The notes beneath the pieces were generated by a model. The model searched no databases, was not told where the DNA came from, and saw only the letters and a program-made list of their open reading frames with translations. Shown here one piece after another: positions 46,215 to 56,472 of a DNA stretch of 64,000 bases (the stretch's first letter is position 1; each line of letters begins with the position of its first letter). The translations under genes were made by a program, and so were the position numbers. Source of the stretch: G963663365 sp963663365 (GTDB lineage: Bacteria; Hinthialibacterota; Hinthialibacteria; Hinthialibacterales; G963663365); the NCBI GenBank assembly GCA_963663365.2, contig CAXXIH010000004.1:1302001-1366000 (forward strand). Direction: 5' to 3'.

Positions 46215-49200
46215 TCACCGCAACCGTAACCGGAGTTTCTTTTTCTTTTTGTTCGGCTTATCCATCTTTCTTGGTTCAGATGTGCCGGGACCACCTGATG
46301 ATGATTTTCGGGCTTCGCTTGCCTGGGCGCGGTTTTCGGCTTGCAGCAGTTGAAGTTCTTCAGTCGAAAGTTTCAAGTGCTCGAAGACTTTTAACAGTTT
46401 CTCGGCGATGTTGCCTTCACCACTGATATCTTCAAATTGCAGGCCGATGGCATCGCCTTTGGTCGCCAGCGTGACTTTTAAATCGTCGATACCATCCAGC
46501 GCGGCGAGTTTAAGCGGGTCTGCTTTGCCTGCTTGACTGGCGTGATAAATCAGTTGCCCGCGATGCGCCCCGGCGCTGACGGTGTCGAAGCCTGCATCGT
46601 GTCCCATCACACGCAGGCGCACGCCTAAAAGCAGGCGGTCGACTTCAGGCGGACGAGGCCCGTAAATATCGCGTAATTCCTCAGCCAGTTGGTCGATTTC
46701 TTCCAGTTGCTTTATTTTGGAAATGCGCTGGTGATAGGCCATACGCTGCTTGTTGAAGGTGATGTAACTCTGAGGAATGGCCCCCTTGGGGATCATCTCC
46801 AGCATGGTTTCCCAATCGCGAACCAACTCTCTGCGGCCTTTAACCTTACGTACGGCATCTCCTAAAAGACGTGTGTACAAATCGAAGCCGATGGCAGCGA
46901 TGTGGCCGTGTTGTTGACGGCCTAAGATATTGCCGATGCCGCGAATCTCCATATCGCGCATGGCGATTTGGAATCCCGCACCGAGCTGGTTGTGGGTTTG
47001 CAGGGCCAGCAGCCGTTCACGGGCTACGCCGGTCAGGCTGCGCTTATCTTGCACCAGCAAATAGCAGTAGGCCCGGTGGCGGTCGCGGCCCACACGGCCG
47101 CGTAATTGGTAAAGCTGCGACAAACCGAACTTATCGGCATTGTTGACGATGATGGTGTTGACATTGGGGATATCGAGGCCGTTTTCGATGATCGTGGTTG
47201 CGACGAGTATATCCAGCTCACCGCGAATGAATTTGGCCATAACTTGTTCGAGTTCGTGCTCCGACATCTGCCCATGGCCGATCCCCAACCGTGCTTCCGG
47301 GACGATTTGTTGGAGCATGGCGGCCATACCCACAATGGTTTCAACCCGGTTGTGCACAAAATAGACCTGTCCTTCGCGTTGCATCTCGCGCAAAATGGCC
47401 TCTTCGATCACATCCTTGGACCATTCCATGATATAGGTCTCGATGGGCAGACGGTTTTTAGGCGGCGTGGTGATGACGCTGATATCCCGAATCCCCGAAA
47501 GAGAGAGATATAGTGTGCGGGGGATCGGTGTGGCCGAAAGCGCAAGTGTATCCACTGTGGCGCGAAGCTGACGCAGGCGTTCTTTGTGTTTGACGCCGAA
47601 CCGCTGTTCTTCATCGATGATGATGAGTCCCAAGTCGTTAAATTTCACATCTTTTGAAAGCAGGCGATGGGTGCCGATGGCGATATCGACTTCACCTTCT
47701 TTGAGTTTTTGTACGCCCTCTTTTAATTGCGCGGCGGTACGGAAGCGCGAGAAGAGCTCAATCTGCACAGGATAATCGGACAAGCGTTCGCGGAATGTGT
47801 GATAGTGCTGATCGGCCAGAATGGTTGTAGGCGAAAGAACGGCGACTTGTTTGCCATCACACACCGATTTGAAAGCGGACCGTATCGCCACCTCGGTTTT
47901 TCCGAAGCCCACATCACCGCAGATCAACCGGTCCATGGGACTTGCGGCTTCCATATCGTGTTTGGTTTCTTCAATCGCGCGCCATTGATCAGGTGTTTCC
48001 TCATAAGGAAACGAGGCTTCGAATTCGAGTTGCCAAGGCGCATCGGCGGCAAATGCGTGTCCAGGCTGGACCTCCCGTTTGGCATAAAGATCCAGAAGTT
48101 CGTCGGCCATATCTTCGATGGCCTGCTTTGCCTTGGCTTTGCTCTTTTCCCAGCCTTTTGTGCCGAGTTTGGAGAGAGCCGGTGGTTTTTCATCGCTGCC
48201 GACATAACGTCCAACCCGCTCAATCTGCTCAATAGGAACATAAAGCACATCGTCATTGGCGAAGCTGAGTTCCAAATATTCGGAACTTTTTCCTTCGTGT
48301 TCGATTGTCTTTAAGCGGACAAAACGGGCGATTCCATGATCGAGATGAACCACAAACTGCCCCGGCTGCAAATCGACCAGCTCGATAATGGGCAGTACGA
48401 TCTCTTCCCGGGCGGGTGTTTTAAAACGCCGTACCCGTCCGAAAATCTCCCGGTCGGTGATGAGATGGATATTAAGCGCGGGGATCGAGAAACCTGCGCC
48501 GAGTTCGCCGACTAAAATCTCAGGTGCGCCATCTTTAGAAGGGAGTTCTTTTTGCTGAGCGCTTTCGTCGATTAGATTGCGCAGACGAGTTTGTTGGCCA
48601 TCCGTGTCGCAAAGGATGAGCAATTCGTGGCCATCGGCGCCGCGCTGCAAAAGGCTGGCGATGCGTTTGCCCTGATCGTCGCTGAAAAACTCGGGTGGTT
48701 CAGTTTCGAAGTTCCAGGAGTTTTCTTCGGCCTGGACACGAAATGCCGAGAGTTCTAACGGATTGAGTTTTGCAAGTTGGACATCAAGCGCATCGGGCGA
48801 AAGGTAAAGTTCGGCGGGGGGCAAAAGCAACGGCCCAATATGTTGGTGCCGGACTTCATCATCCAAAACAAGCTCGTGGTCTTCGTGATCTTCCGCCGTG
48901 ACTTCTTCGAAACGTCTTTCGATGCGAGCGGTGTACTTATCGACTTCATTATGGACCGTGTCCGGTTCCACAAGCAGAATGGGTGCGCCGGGCAGGAGAC
49001 TTTCGAAATAACTGACGAGGTTGCACTCGTCGTTTTCCAAGGCTTCTTTTTGCATCGCCTCTTCTGCAGTAGGAAAAAGCGTTGCACTTGTTATTTGGGC
49101 AACCGAACGCTGTGAAGCCACATCGAACGTGCGGATTGAGTCGATCTCATCACCAAACAACTCAATGCGGACCGGATCGGGATACGATAGGGGATATACA

Positions 49201-49796
49201 TCGATAATCCCGCCGCGTGTCGAGAACTGGCCGCGTACTGAAACCAGCTCGCTGAAGACATAACCTTGTTTTACCAACCATTCGGCGAAGGCTTCGCGGT
49301 CGAGTTCATCGCTTCGACGCAAGTGATACGCGTGGTCGGCATATACGGTGGGTGGAAGATTGCGCCGTAGCAGTGCCTGGATTGGAGAGACGATTAGCGG
49401 AATGCGGCGGTCTTCATCTTTATCCGTATCGGGACTTGTATACGTGCACACACGGCGAATGACCAGGCTGCGCTCCAAGCGGATTGAGACCTGTGGCAAC
49501 TGGTCTTCGTACGGTAGAAGTTCCGTATGCGGAAAAATAAGCGGTTCAAAATCTGAACGGTCCGACAGAAAAAGACTTAAGTCCGCCAACGTGTGGTATG
49601 CCGAACGTTGATCCGGGGTGACGATCAACATCGGACGTTTGGTGCGGGCGGCAAAACGAGCAGAGAGCAGCGCGGGAGAAGAACCGAGCAGGCCCCCAGC
49701 CCGCATGGATTTATTATGCGCCAAGGCACCCGCAAGCTCACCAAGCATTGGCAGCCGGTCAAACCGTTCGATAAACGCAATGAGCCTATCGCTCAT
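46215..49796 (-). CDS. mfd: Transcription-repair coupling factor
   Basis: A 1193-residue ATP-dependent translocase that removes stalled RNA polymerase and recruits UvrA to lesions. The UvrB-like N-terminal module (RGGIIDVYPLSYPDPVRIELFGDEIDSIR), the RNA polymerase-interacting domain (QFVVHLDHGIARFVRL), the helicase motifs GDVGFGKTEVA, DEEQRFGV, SATPIPRT and QLRGRVGR, and the C-terminal TRCF domain are all present in order. The length is normal, plus a basic tail (KPNKKKKKLRLRLR) that is not part of the usual fold. It is probably the first gene of a unit with the YfhO-like gene. Confidence 0.97.
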   Translation of the reverse strand: MSDRLIAFIERFDRLPMLGELAGALAHNKSMRAGGLLGSSPALLSARFAARTKRPMLIVTPDQRSAYHTLADLSLFLSDRSDFEPLIFPHTELLPYEDQLPQVSIRLERSLVIRRVCTYTSPDTDKDEDRRIPLIVSPIQALLRRNLPPTVYADHAYHLRRSDELDREAFAEWLVKQGYVFSELVSVRGQFSTRGGIIDVYPLSYPDPVRIELFGDEIDSIRTFDVASQRSVAQITSATLFPTAEEAMQKEALENDECNLVSYFESLLPGAPILLVEPDTVHNEVDKYTARIERRFEEVTAEDHEDHELVLDDEVRHQHIGPLLLPPAELYLSPDALDVQLAKLNPLELSAFRVQAEENSWNFETEPPEFFSDDQGKRIASLLQRGADGHELLILCDTDGQQTRLRNLIDESAQQKELPSKDGAPEILVGELGAGFSIPALNIHLITDREIFGRVRRFKTPAREEIVLPIIELVDLQPGQFVVHLDHGIARFVRLKTIEHEGKSSEYLELSFANDDVLYVPIEQIERVGRYVGSDEKPPALSKLGTKGWEKSKAKAKQAIEDMADELLDLYAKREVQPGHAFAADAPWQLEFEASFPYEETPDQWRAIEETKHDMEAASPMDRLICGDVGFGKTEVAIRSAFKSVCDGKQVAVLSPTTILADQHYHTFRERLSDYPVQIELFSRFRTAAQLKEGVQKLKEGEVDIAIGTHRLLSKDVKFNDLGLIIIDEEQRFGVKHKERLRQLRATVDTLALSATPIPRTLYLSLSGIRDISVITTPPKNRLPIETYIMEWSKDVIEEAILREMQREGQVYFVHNRVETIVGMAAMLQQIVPEARLGIGHGQMSEHELEQVMAKFIRGELDILVATTIIENGLDIPNVNTIIVNNADKFGLSQLYQLRGRVGRDRHRAYCYLLVQDKRSLTGVARERLLALQTHNQLGAGFQIAMRDMEIRGIGNILGRQQHGHIAAIGFDLYTRLLGDAVRKVKGRRELVRDWETMLEMIPKGAIPQSYITFNKQRMAYHQRISKIKQLEEIDQLAEELRDIYGPRPPEVDRLLLGVRLRVMGHDAGFDTVSAGAHRGQLIYHASQAGKADPLKLAALDGIDDLKVTLATKGDAIGLQFEDISGEGNIAEKLLKVFEHLKLSTEELQLLQAENRAQASEARKSSSGGPGTSEPRKMDKPNKKKKKLRLRLR

Positions 49797-50040
49797 GAAT
49801 CCTTCCTGTCTGCATTTGGGTGGCCGGAAATAGTCTCAGTTCGTACCTCAAACCGCCGGTCGTAGCCCGAAAATCCTTGAAATAACGGCACCCCAGGCAT
49901 TCGTGAACACCCGGGGAATCATCCGGTTTGGAGGCCGGACTGTCTGTGATTTTACTGGAAGCGTGGCTTGGAGCGAGGGTGCTATGGGGTATGAATCGCT
50001 GTTAGCGGATGCGGTCAACCGTAAATTTGTATACAGAGTC

Positions 50041-51462
50041 CTACTTTCCGAAGATGATATCGCCGCTACCTTTTATCCCATCATCAATATTAAATGAGAT
50101 TTTTCCAAAGTTATCCCGATCATCCGGGCCGACGCTATAAAAATATGTCTTTTTGTATATAAACGGCTCGTTGGTAAATGGATCCATCGGTACCTCAGGC
50201 AGGATATCGGGTGCGAGTTCATACAGGCTATCGGGGTAGGCTTTGTGTTGTTCACGGTAAATTCTTAAGGCGGCCAAAATCAAAAGGCCGTTCGCCTGCG
50301 TTTGTTTCAGAAGATCTTTGAGCAAATATTCGTGTGGGTTATATCTGTCAACCTTGTTAATTGCATTATCCATAAAAGATTCTTCATTGGCGTAATTATA
50401 ACGGAATTGCTCAAATTGCCTATACGGAAGTTTCATTCTGCGGATATTTTCTTCAAAGATTTCTGTTAAAATTGTGCCAATTGACGCTCTATTCGTTAGA
50501 ATAAACATATTGAGTATTTCGATATCAGCAATGCAAATACACCGGCTGATTTGTATGATTCTCCCTTTTAGCTCAGAGCGATAGACCTCGGTTAATGGTT
50601 GTAATTCGCTTTCAAAGTTCATTACGCGTTCGATTAGGAATTGCTGATCGATGGCCCGATTTTGATGTAGCGCATTGTAGGCCTTTTCCATGCAAAGCAT
50701 TTCGGCCCACTTTCCCCATAGGACATTATCCTTGCATGCACGCACAAGCATGAAGACGGCAAAATAGTTTTCGCCTGCGGTGCTCGCATCCCCATCTGCT
50801 TCCATCTTCTTGCCATCCGCAATCAATAATTTTGTCAAAGCAATGGCCCGGCCAATGTCAGGCTGGGGGCCCCCTGTTAGTAGTCCATGCATCGCCGGTA
50901 TGACCTCGGGGCCTTTTGCATGCGTGCGCAGTAACGATAGAAGCTCTTGATGTTGCTCAATATAGGAGGCTGCCTCGGGTGTCTTATCTTCGGAAATCCA
51001 GCCATCACGAATAATTGAGTCGAGTTGATTGTTGATCTCTTGATCTTCAGTTTCAGAAAAGGTCCTTAATGTACTCGTGAGCGGCGCCATGCCATTATTC
51101 GCGTCGTCTTTTGTTTTTTCGATTTGATAAATGTCCCAAGCCTGGTCCGAACCACAGATTTCCAGTCCAAGGTCGTAATAAGATAAATCATCCTGTCTAT
51201 CCTCTCCTACGCTGTATAGACAGACGATTTCATTTTCCCAATTGATGTATTTATAGGGGCCTTGACCATAGGGATCCGGGGGAATTTCAATTCCCAGTTT
51301 ATCCAAACTTGCGGGATAAAATCCATAATTTTTATGATATGCTTCAATGCTTTTTTCAATCTTGCTAAGTTCACGCGAGATTTTGTAGTTGTTGCCACAG
51401 CATGTAAACGTAAAAAGTAAGAGACCTATCGCTAATAGATATTTGACCTTGTAGGATGTCAT
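50041..51462 (-). CDS. Lipoprotein-like protein with two pseudopilin-type segments
   Basis: A 473-residue protein. The ATG at 51462 follows GGGGA at nine bases; an upstream in-frame ATG at 51513 is less likely. The N-terminus (YLLAIGLLLFTFTCC) resembles a lipoprotein signal with a non-canonical lipobox. Residues about 35-80 (YHKNYGFYPASLDKLG, DPYGQGPYKY, LYSVGEDRQDD) and the C-terminus (YREQHKAYPDSLYELA, DPFTNEPFIY, YSVGPDDRDN, IDDGIKGSGDIIFGK) each repeat the pattern of a GspG pseudopilin's globular domain. The middle 300 residues are helical and not recognised. There is no prepilin motif, so it does not assemble as a pilin. Function unknown; interaction with pilins is inference. Confidence 0.75.
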   Translation of the reverse strand: MTSYKVKYLLAIGLLLFTFTCCGNNYKISRELSKIEKSIEAYHKNYGFYPASLDKLGIEIPPDPYGQGPYKYINWENEIVCLYSVGEDRQDDLSYYDLGLEICGSDQAWDIYQIEKTKDDANNGMAPLTSTLRTFSETEDQEINNQLDSIIRDGWISEDKTPEAASYIEQHQELLSLLRTHAKGPEVIPAMHGLLTGGPQPDIGRAIALTKLLIADGKKMEADGDASTAGENYFAVFMLVRACKDNVLWGKWAEMLCMEKAYNALHQNRAIDQQFLIERVMNFESELQPLTEVYRSELKGRIIQISRCICIADIEILNMFILTNRASIGTILTEIFEENIRRMKLPYRQFEQFRYNYANEESFMDNAINKVDRYNPHEYLLKDLLKQTQANGLLILAALRIYREQHKAYPDSLYELAPDILPEVPMDPFTNEPFIYKKTYFYSVGPDDRDNFGKISFNIDDGIKGSGDIIFGK

Positions 51463-51696
51463 GACATTCCCCGCATTGCTTCCGTTTACGGCCAAGGATA
51501 AAAAGCATCCCAACCGCCGATTACAAAATTATACTATAAAGCCGGATTGCCGGCCACCATTAAGATTCCCGCACGCCTGAAGGCAAAATCCTATAAGTGC
51601 CGATTGTTCCTATACAAAAAGCCACCCTTTGGGTGAATGATCGTATTTATACAAAAATCAAATACTTCCATAAGATAATGATCCTTTAAATTTATG

Positions 51697-51725
51697 CTGA
51701 CAAGGATTTGCTTCTCTGGTAAAAT
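51697..51725 (+). promoter_or_regulatory. Probable promoter of the second pilin gene
   Basis: CTGACA (51697-51702) and TAAAAT (51720-51725) are exactly 17 bases apart. The leader would be only about 55 bases long, unlike the structured leader of the 36078 pilin. Confidence 0.55.
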
Positions 51726-51790
51726 GCATCTTGGCTGCAAGAGGACAGTAAAAAGCGCACTGATTTCATATCCATGAGGTAGTGATGGGA

Positions 51791-52354
51791 ATGATGCAGA
51801 AACGATTTGGATTCACACTTATCGAACTTCTAATTGTCGTGGCGATCATCGGTATTTTGGCGGCGATTGCGATTCCCAATTTTGCCAAAGCCAAGCAACG
51901 GTCCATGATTTCACGCGGAGTCTCCGATATGCGCACCGTGATCATGGGCTACCGGATGTATTTTATGGACGGCAACAACGGATGGCCGAAGCACAGCGAT
52001 CTGCCCGATGCCATGAATCCGCTCACTACACCTATTGCCTATCTTAATGGTCCGGTTTTCGATGTTTTTGTTATCAATAATCCCACATATCGGGGATTGC
52101 CGTATGCAAAAATGATGCATGGCGGATTGCCTCACTTTGAGTTTGATTGTAATTGGTTCAAAGGCGCCCCCGACGGCAAGCATTTACATGAATATAGCTC
52201 GGAAGACCGAATGCTCTTTATGCACGGTCCGGGAAATGCCGCGTTCATCTATGCCGCCAGCAACGGCATTTTCAGCGAAGGCGGATTGTGGTTCATGATG
52301 GAAAAGCACGGCAAGCCGCAGTGGGGCGATAATCTTGGCGGGTATTTACCGTAA
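51791..52354 (+). CDS. Type IV pilin-like protein, second copy
   Basis: A 187-residue prepilin counted from ATG 51791. In-frame starts at 51782 (GTG), 51785 and 51794 are also possible, and GAGGT (51776-51780) fits 51791 best. The leader MMQKRFG and the helix FTLIELLIVVAIIGILAAIA show prepilin peptidase cleavage after Gly. The rest differs from the pilin at 36078: VSDMRTVIMGYRMYFMDGN, HSDLPDAMNPLTTPIAYL, and the end YAASNGIFSEGGLWFM, which keeps the SNG-x-x-S signature. It converges with the propeller gene at 52364, with nine bases between the stops. Confidence 0.88.
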   Translation: MMQKRFGFTLIELLIVVAIIGILAAIAIPNFAKAKQRSMISRGVSDMRTVIMGYRMYFMDGNNGWPKHSDLPDAMNPLTTPIAYLNGPVFDVFVINNPTYRGLPYAKMMHGGLPHFEFDCNWFKGAPDGKHLHEYSSEDRMLFMHGPGNAAFIYAASNGIFSEGGLWFMMEKHGKPQWGDNLGGYLP

Positions 52355-52363
52355 CGTTGCCTA

Positions 52364-54379
52364 CTATTTAGCTTCTTGGCAAGTTGAGAGCAGGTGTTCA
52401 AAGTCCCAGACTTGTTGAACACTGTGGCCTGTATTGACCAAAACACGGGATCCATCCGGCGAAAATATTACAATGGAATGCCCGATACTGTCTCTCACAT
52501 ATCGGCGGCCGGATTCTAAATCGATGAGATATAGTTTTCCATTCGATGAACTGGCTGTTAGCCAACGGCCATTTGGAGATATAGCAAAAAACGCTGTTCG
52601 ATTATCCATCTCGATGGTTTTGATCAGTTCACCAGTTTGAATATCCCATACTTGCAACGGGGAATAATATTTATAGATGTTGCTGGATCCCTGCCGGTCA
52701 TAGGCGACATTCGAAATCAAACGTTTGCCATCGGGGTGAAATACAGCCTCATCAATGGAGAAATCCATACTATCGCAATTTGCGGTTTTCCCGTCATTAG
52801 ATTGCACTGCCGGAATGGGAGACGGTATTTGCAATGTCCGTATGGTTTCACCGGTTTCCACGTCGATGAGCCGCCCCCCACCCGCTTGTGCCACGAGCAG
52901 CAGACTTCCGTCATAACTTAATTCCAGTACCCTGCTTCGGATTATATGCAGATCTTTTAAACGGGCGATTTCTTTAAGTGAAGGTGTCTCCAGCACATGG
53001 ACTTTATCCTCGGAATTGGCAGTCACGAGTAATCGATTTCCGTTGCCACAAAACTTATTCTGATCGATTTGTGGATATACGTCACCTTTATTCATCTTCA
53101 TGTTTATAAAATCTGCACATACGAGAGCGCGGCTTTGCCTGTCCATTCCGACCCCCATGTGTCCATCTGCGGAGATTTCCCAATAGGAAACCGGATTGGG
53201 ATAATTTAAATCCGCATTGAGATAGCGAATGATTTTTGCGGTTTCGGGATCTCGGTATGCGTAGCCGCCTGCCACAATTAAATATTTGCTATCGTATGTG
53301 AATCGTAGCGCCCAGAAATCTCTTTTGACTTCATCGGCAGGCCGTTGCCAAATATTATCCTCGTTTGTTTCGTTTCTGATTATGATTTCTGAGTTATCGT
53401 CATATACGGCAATAACCACTCCGCCTTTTTCAATGTGCAAATCAATTGCTCCCTTGAGTTGAGGAAGTGAAAGTCTATTTCGTTCTTCGCCGGTTTGGAT
53501 ATCCCAAGTTTGTATTTTGCAGGTGGCATTCCGATTATCGAGATATGGATTTGGAGTGGAAAGTGTGCAGTAGGTTTTGCCATCCGGCATAAAGGCTAAA
53601 GTCTGAATGTAACTCTTTACCTGCGTGAAAATCTTCACCTGGGAAGGATTATTGAGATCGACAAGGCAATGATCGCCAAGATATGAATCTCTTTGTTCCT
53701 TGTTTCTGTTAGAATGAGCGATCAGGAGTGAATTCCCGTCTGGTGAAAATTTAAGCAGGGCGGGTGTCTCTTCATTCGCCGGATTGTAGAGTTCGTCAAA
53801 GTCGAATGAGCAACGTTCTTCTCCGGTTTCTACATCCAACACACGTACAAGGCCGCTTCGATAGCCTATGGCGGCCTGTTTTCCATCAGGGGAGAATGCC
53901 AGGCACATGACTTCCGAATTTGTATATCCCCAATTCTTTTTGTCCAATTCGAACGGCCAATCCAGCTTATAAAGAAGTTTTTCTTGCAGGACATCGTAAA
54001 CCCTGACCGTACCGTCGTGTTGACCATCGAGCACATGGTTGCCGTCCCGGGAGATGGCGATGCTACGGATTTGCTTTGCACTGGATGGTTGATCCAAATA
54101 TTCTTGAAGGAAATAACGCGGTTTGTTGCGATTCCAATTGATGTCCCATATAAAAATCCCCGCGGCTGTGGGCACGGCTAGCATATTGCCATCGGGAGCA
54201 TACGCTACAGAGCCGCAATTTCGACCACTATAAATACCATGGATTATTTCGCCTTCAGAACCCCGTATTGTCCATGTGCTTTGCGCGCTTCGAAAATGAG
54301 GCAAACCTACGAGCAGAGCAATGGCTAACACTGCAATGCCCGCTGCAGCTTCAATTATTATTCGCTTCTTGCTACGCAT
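52364..54379 (-). CDS. Membrane-anchored WD40-like propeller protein, tandem copy 1
   Basis: A 671-residue protein. The ATG at 54379 follows GGAGGG; a TTG at 54391 overlaps that site. One helix (IIIEAAAGIAVLAIALLVGL) anchors it in the membrane. The rest is a run of WD40-type repeats (VAYAPDGNMLAVPTAAGIFIWD, GTVRVYDVLQEKLLYKL, LAFSPDGKQAAIGYRSGLVRVLD, VFSPDGSRVLVNTGHSVQQVWD), enough for one or two propellers. Such proteins act as binding scaffolds. The neighbour at 54427 is a close paralogue in the same order, so a tandem duplication is clear. The partner is unknown. Confidence 0.85.
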   Translation of the reverse strand: MRSKKRIIIEAAAGIAVLAIALLVGLPHFRSAQSTWTIRGSEGEIIHGIYSGRNCGSVAYAPDGNMLAVPTAAGIFIWDINWNRNKPRYFLQEYLDQPSSAKQIRSIAISRDGNHVLDGQHDGTVRVYDVLQEKLLYKLDWPFELDKKNWGYTNSEVMCLAFSPDGKQAAIGYRSGLVRVLDVETGEERCSFDFDELYNPANEETPALLKFSPDGNSLLIAHSNRNKEQRDSYLGDHCLVDLNNPSQVKIFTQVKSYIQTLAFMPDGKTYCTLSTPNPYLDNRNATCKIQTWDIQTGEERNRLSLPQLKGAIDLHIEKGGVVIAVYDDNSEIIIRNETNEDNIWQRPADEVKRDFWALRFTYDSKYLIVAGGYAYRDPETAKIIRYLNADLNYPNPVSYWEISADGHMGVGMDRQSRALVCADFINMKMNKGDVYPQIDQNKFCGNGNRLLVTANSEDKVHVLETPSLKEIARLKDLHIIRSRVLELSYDGSLLLVAQAGGGRLIDVETGETIRTLQIPSPIPAVQSNDGKTANCDSMDFSIDEAVFHPDGKRLISNVAYDRQGSSNIYKYYSPLQVWDIQTGELIKTIEMDNRTAFFAISPNGRWLTASSSNGKLYLIDLESGRRYVRDSIGHSIVIFSPDGSRVLVNTGHSVQQVWDFEHLLSTCQEAK

Positions 54380-54426
54380 CATACCCTCCAACGCGATGAA
54401 CAGCCATCAATGTCAGTAAGATGAGA

Positions 54427-56472
54427 CTATTCCGTATATTCCCGGCAGGTTGAAAGCAGGTGTTCAAAATCCCAGATTTGCTGAACACCATGGCCTGTAG
54501 TGATCAAGACACGGGATCCATTCGGTGAGAATTTCACATCGGAATAACCGATGATATCTTTTGCATACCGCCGCCCGGATTCCAAATCGATTAGATGGAA
54601 TTTTCCATCATTTGTACTGGCTGTAAGCCAATGCCCATCGGGGGATAAGGCGATAAACGATGCGCCTTGATTCATCTCGATGGTTTTAATCAGTTCCCCG
54701 GTTTGAATATTCCAAACTTGCAACGGGTAATAGTATTTGTGAATGTCGTTAGAGCCCTTCCATTTATAGAAGACATTCGAAATCAAATGTTTGCCATCGG
54801 GGTGAAATACGGCCTCGTTGCAATAGAAATCCTTGGAATCCCAAGGTGTGGTTTCATGAGTAAGGGCGTGTATGGTAGGAATTTCGGAAGGCAACATGAA
54901 TGTCTGTACTGTATTGCCGGTTTCAATATCAACCAAGTATGCGCCGCCCGCCTGTGGGATAAGCACTTGGCTGCCATCATAACTCAATTGTATATTTGAA
55001 AACTGTTTTTGCTCCAATCCTCCGAAATCCGCAATCTTTGCTGCTGAGGAAGTTTCAAATATTTCGGCATAACCTTTTTCATAGTCCGGCAAAAGCAGAC
55101 GATTGCCATTACCTGAGAATTTTATTGAATAGCTTCTTAGCGAAGTCTGGCCCGTGCAGTACTTTTTATTTTTAAAATCTATGCATATGAGTGTATTGCG
55201 TTGTAGGTTAAATCCGGCCGCAAGGCGTCCATCCGCTGAGAATTCCCTGATAATGAATGAATCAGGCAAATTTAAGTCAGCATTAAGGTTGCGAATCACT
55301 TTGCCGGTTTCAGGATCACGGTGTGCGTAAAAACGCTCTCCATTCGGAATGGGACCGGCTGAAGATATCACATAGTCGCCGTTAGGAGAGAAGTGCGCCG
55401 CCCAATAATTCCTTTTGACTTCTTCGGCCGAATGTTGCCAAATGTCCTTTTGATCACTTTCGTTTCGGATGGAGATATTTCCATAATCTTCGTATATGCC
55501 CAGGAAGTCTCCGTTTTTATTGATGGTTAATTCAATGACGCCTTTCGGTTGAGGGAGCGAAAGATCGGTTCGCTCTTGTCCGGTTTGAATATCCCAGGCC
55601 TGCAATTTGTGAGCGGAACCTTCGGTGTCGAGGTATACTTTGTCGGTTGTGAGCGTGCAGTAGGTTTTGCCATCCGGCATAAAAGCCAGGTTTTGGATGT
55701 AACTTTTTACTTGTGTGAAGATGTGAAGCTGAGACGGGTGGTTGAGGTCGACAAGGCAATGATCGCCATGGTATGCATCTATTTGTTCCTTGTCTTGTTG
55801 GGCGTGTGCAATTAAAAGAAAATCCCCATCGAAAGAAAATTTCAGCAATGCAGGAGTTTCTTTAGTTCGCGGGTTGTAGAGTTCATCATAGTCGAACGAG
55901 CAACGTTCTTCTCCGGTTTCCACATTCAGTACACGAACAAGACCGCCGCGATGCCCAACGGCGGCCTGTTTTCCATCAGGGGAAAATGCAAGGCACATGA
56001 CTTCCGAATTGGGATATCCTCTCCAACTCCCGGAATCCAATCCGGCGGGGCAATTTAGCTTATAAAGAAGTTTTTCCTGCAAGACATCGTAAACCCTGAC
56101 GGTGCCGTCGTGCTGACCATCGAGCACATAGCTGCCATCCCGGGAAATGGCGATGTTACGAATCTGCTTTGCACCGGGGAAATCCTCCAGATATTCTTGA
56201 AGGAAATAGCGCGGTCTGTAGCGGCTCCAATTAATATCCCACACAAAAATTCCTGCAGCCGTGGGCACGGCCAACATATTGCCGTCGGAAGCATAGGCTA
56301 TGAAACCGTCATTTCGATCATTATGGAAACCAAAGATTGTTTCGCCTTCAGGCCCCCGAATTGTCCATGTGCTTTGTACGGCTCGAAAATGGTTCAAGCC
56401 TACAAGCAACGCGACGGCCAACACTACAATGCCCGCTGCAGCTTCAATTATTATTCGCTTCTTACCGCGCAT
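54427..56472 (-). CDS. Membrane-anchored WD40-like propeller protein, tandem copy 2
   Basis: A 681-residue paralogue of the 52364 product, colinear over its whole length. The ATG at 56472 follows GGAGGG. The anchor is IIIEAAAGIVVLAVALLVGL, and the repeats include VAVPTAAGIFVWDINW, GTVRVYDVLQEKLLYKL, LAFSPDGKQAAVGHRGGL and KFSPNGSRVLITTGHGV. Differences cluster in the middle, for example the extra segment SSAGPIPNGERFYAHRD. The 47-base gap to copy 1 suggests co-transcription, and this copy is first. Retention of both copies suggests distinct binding targets, which is inference. Confidence 0.85.
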   Translation of the reverse strand: MRGKKRIIIEAAAGIVVLAVALLVGLNHFRAVQSTWTIRGPEGETIFGFHNDRNDGFIAYASDGNMLAVPTAAGIFVWDINWSRYRPRYFLQEYLEDFPGAKQIRNIAISRDGSYVLDGQHDGTVRVYDVLQEKLLYKLNCPAGLDSGSWRGYPNSEVMCLAFSPDGKQAAVGHRGGLVRVLNVETGEERCSFDYDELYNPRTKETPALLKFSFDGDFLLIAHAQQDKEQIDAYHGDHCLVDLNHPSQLHIFTQVKSYIQNLAFMPDGKTYCTLTTDKVYLDTEGSAHKLQAWDIQTGQERTDLSLPQPKGVIELTINKNGDFLGIYEDYGNISIRNESDQKDIWQHSAEEVKRNYWAAHFSPNGDYVISSAGPIPNGERFYAHRDPETGKVIRNLNADLNLPDSFIIREFSADGRLAAGFNLQRNTLICIDFKNKKYCTGQTSLRSYSIKFSGNGNRLLLPDYEKGYAEIFETSSAAKIADFGGLEQKQFSNIQLSYDGSQVLIPQAGGAYLVDIETGNTVQTFMLPSEIPTIHALTHETTPWDSKDFYCNEAVFHPDGKHLISNVFYKWKGSNDIHKYYYPLQVWNIQTGELIKTIEMNQGASFIALSPDGHWLTASTNDGKFHLIDLESGRRYAKDIIGYSDVKFSPNGSRVLITTGHGVQQIWDFEHLLSTCREYTE

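Noticed and set aside
49903..50097. 64-codon GTG frame before the lipoprotein gene's stop
   Set aside because: Weak start, no motif, and it overlaps the convergent gene.
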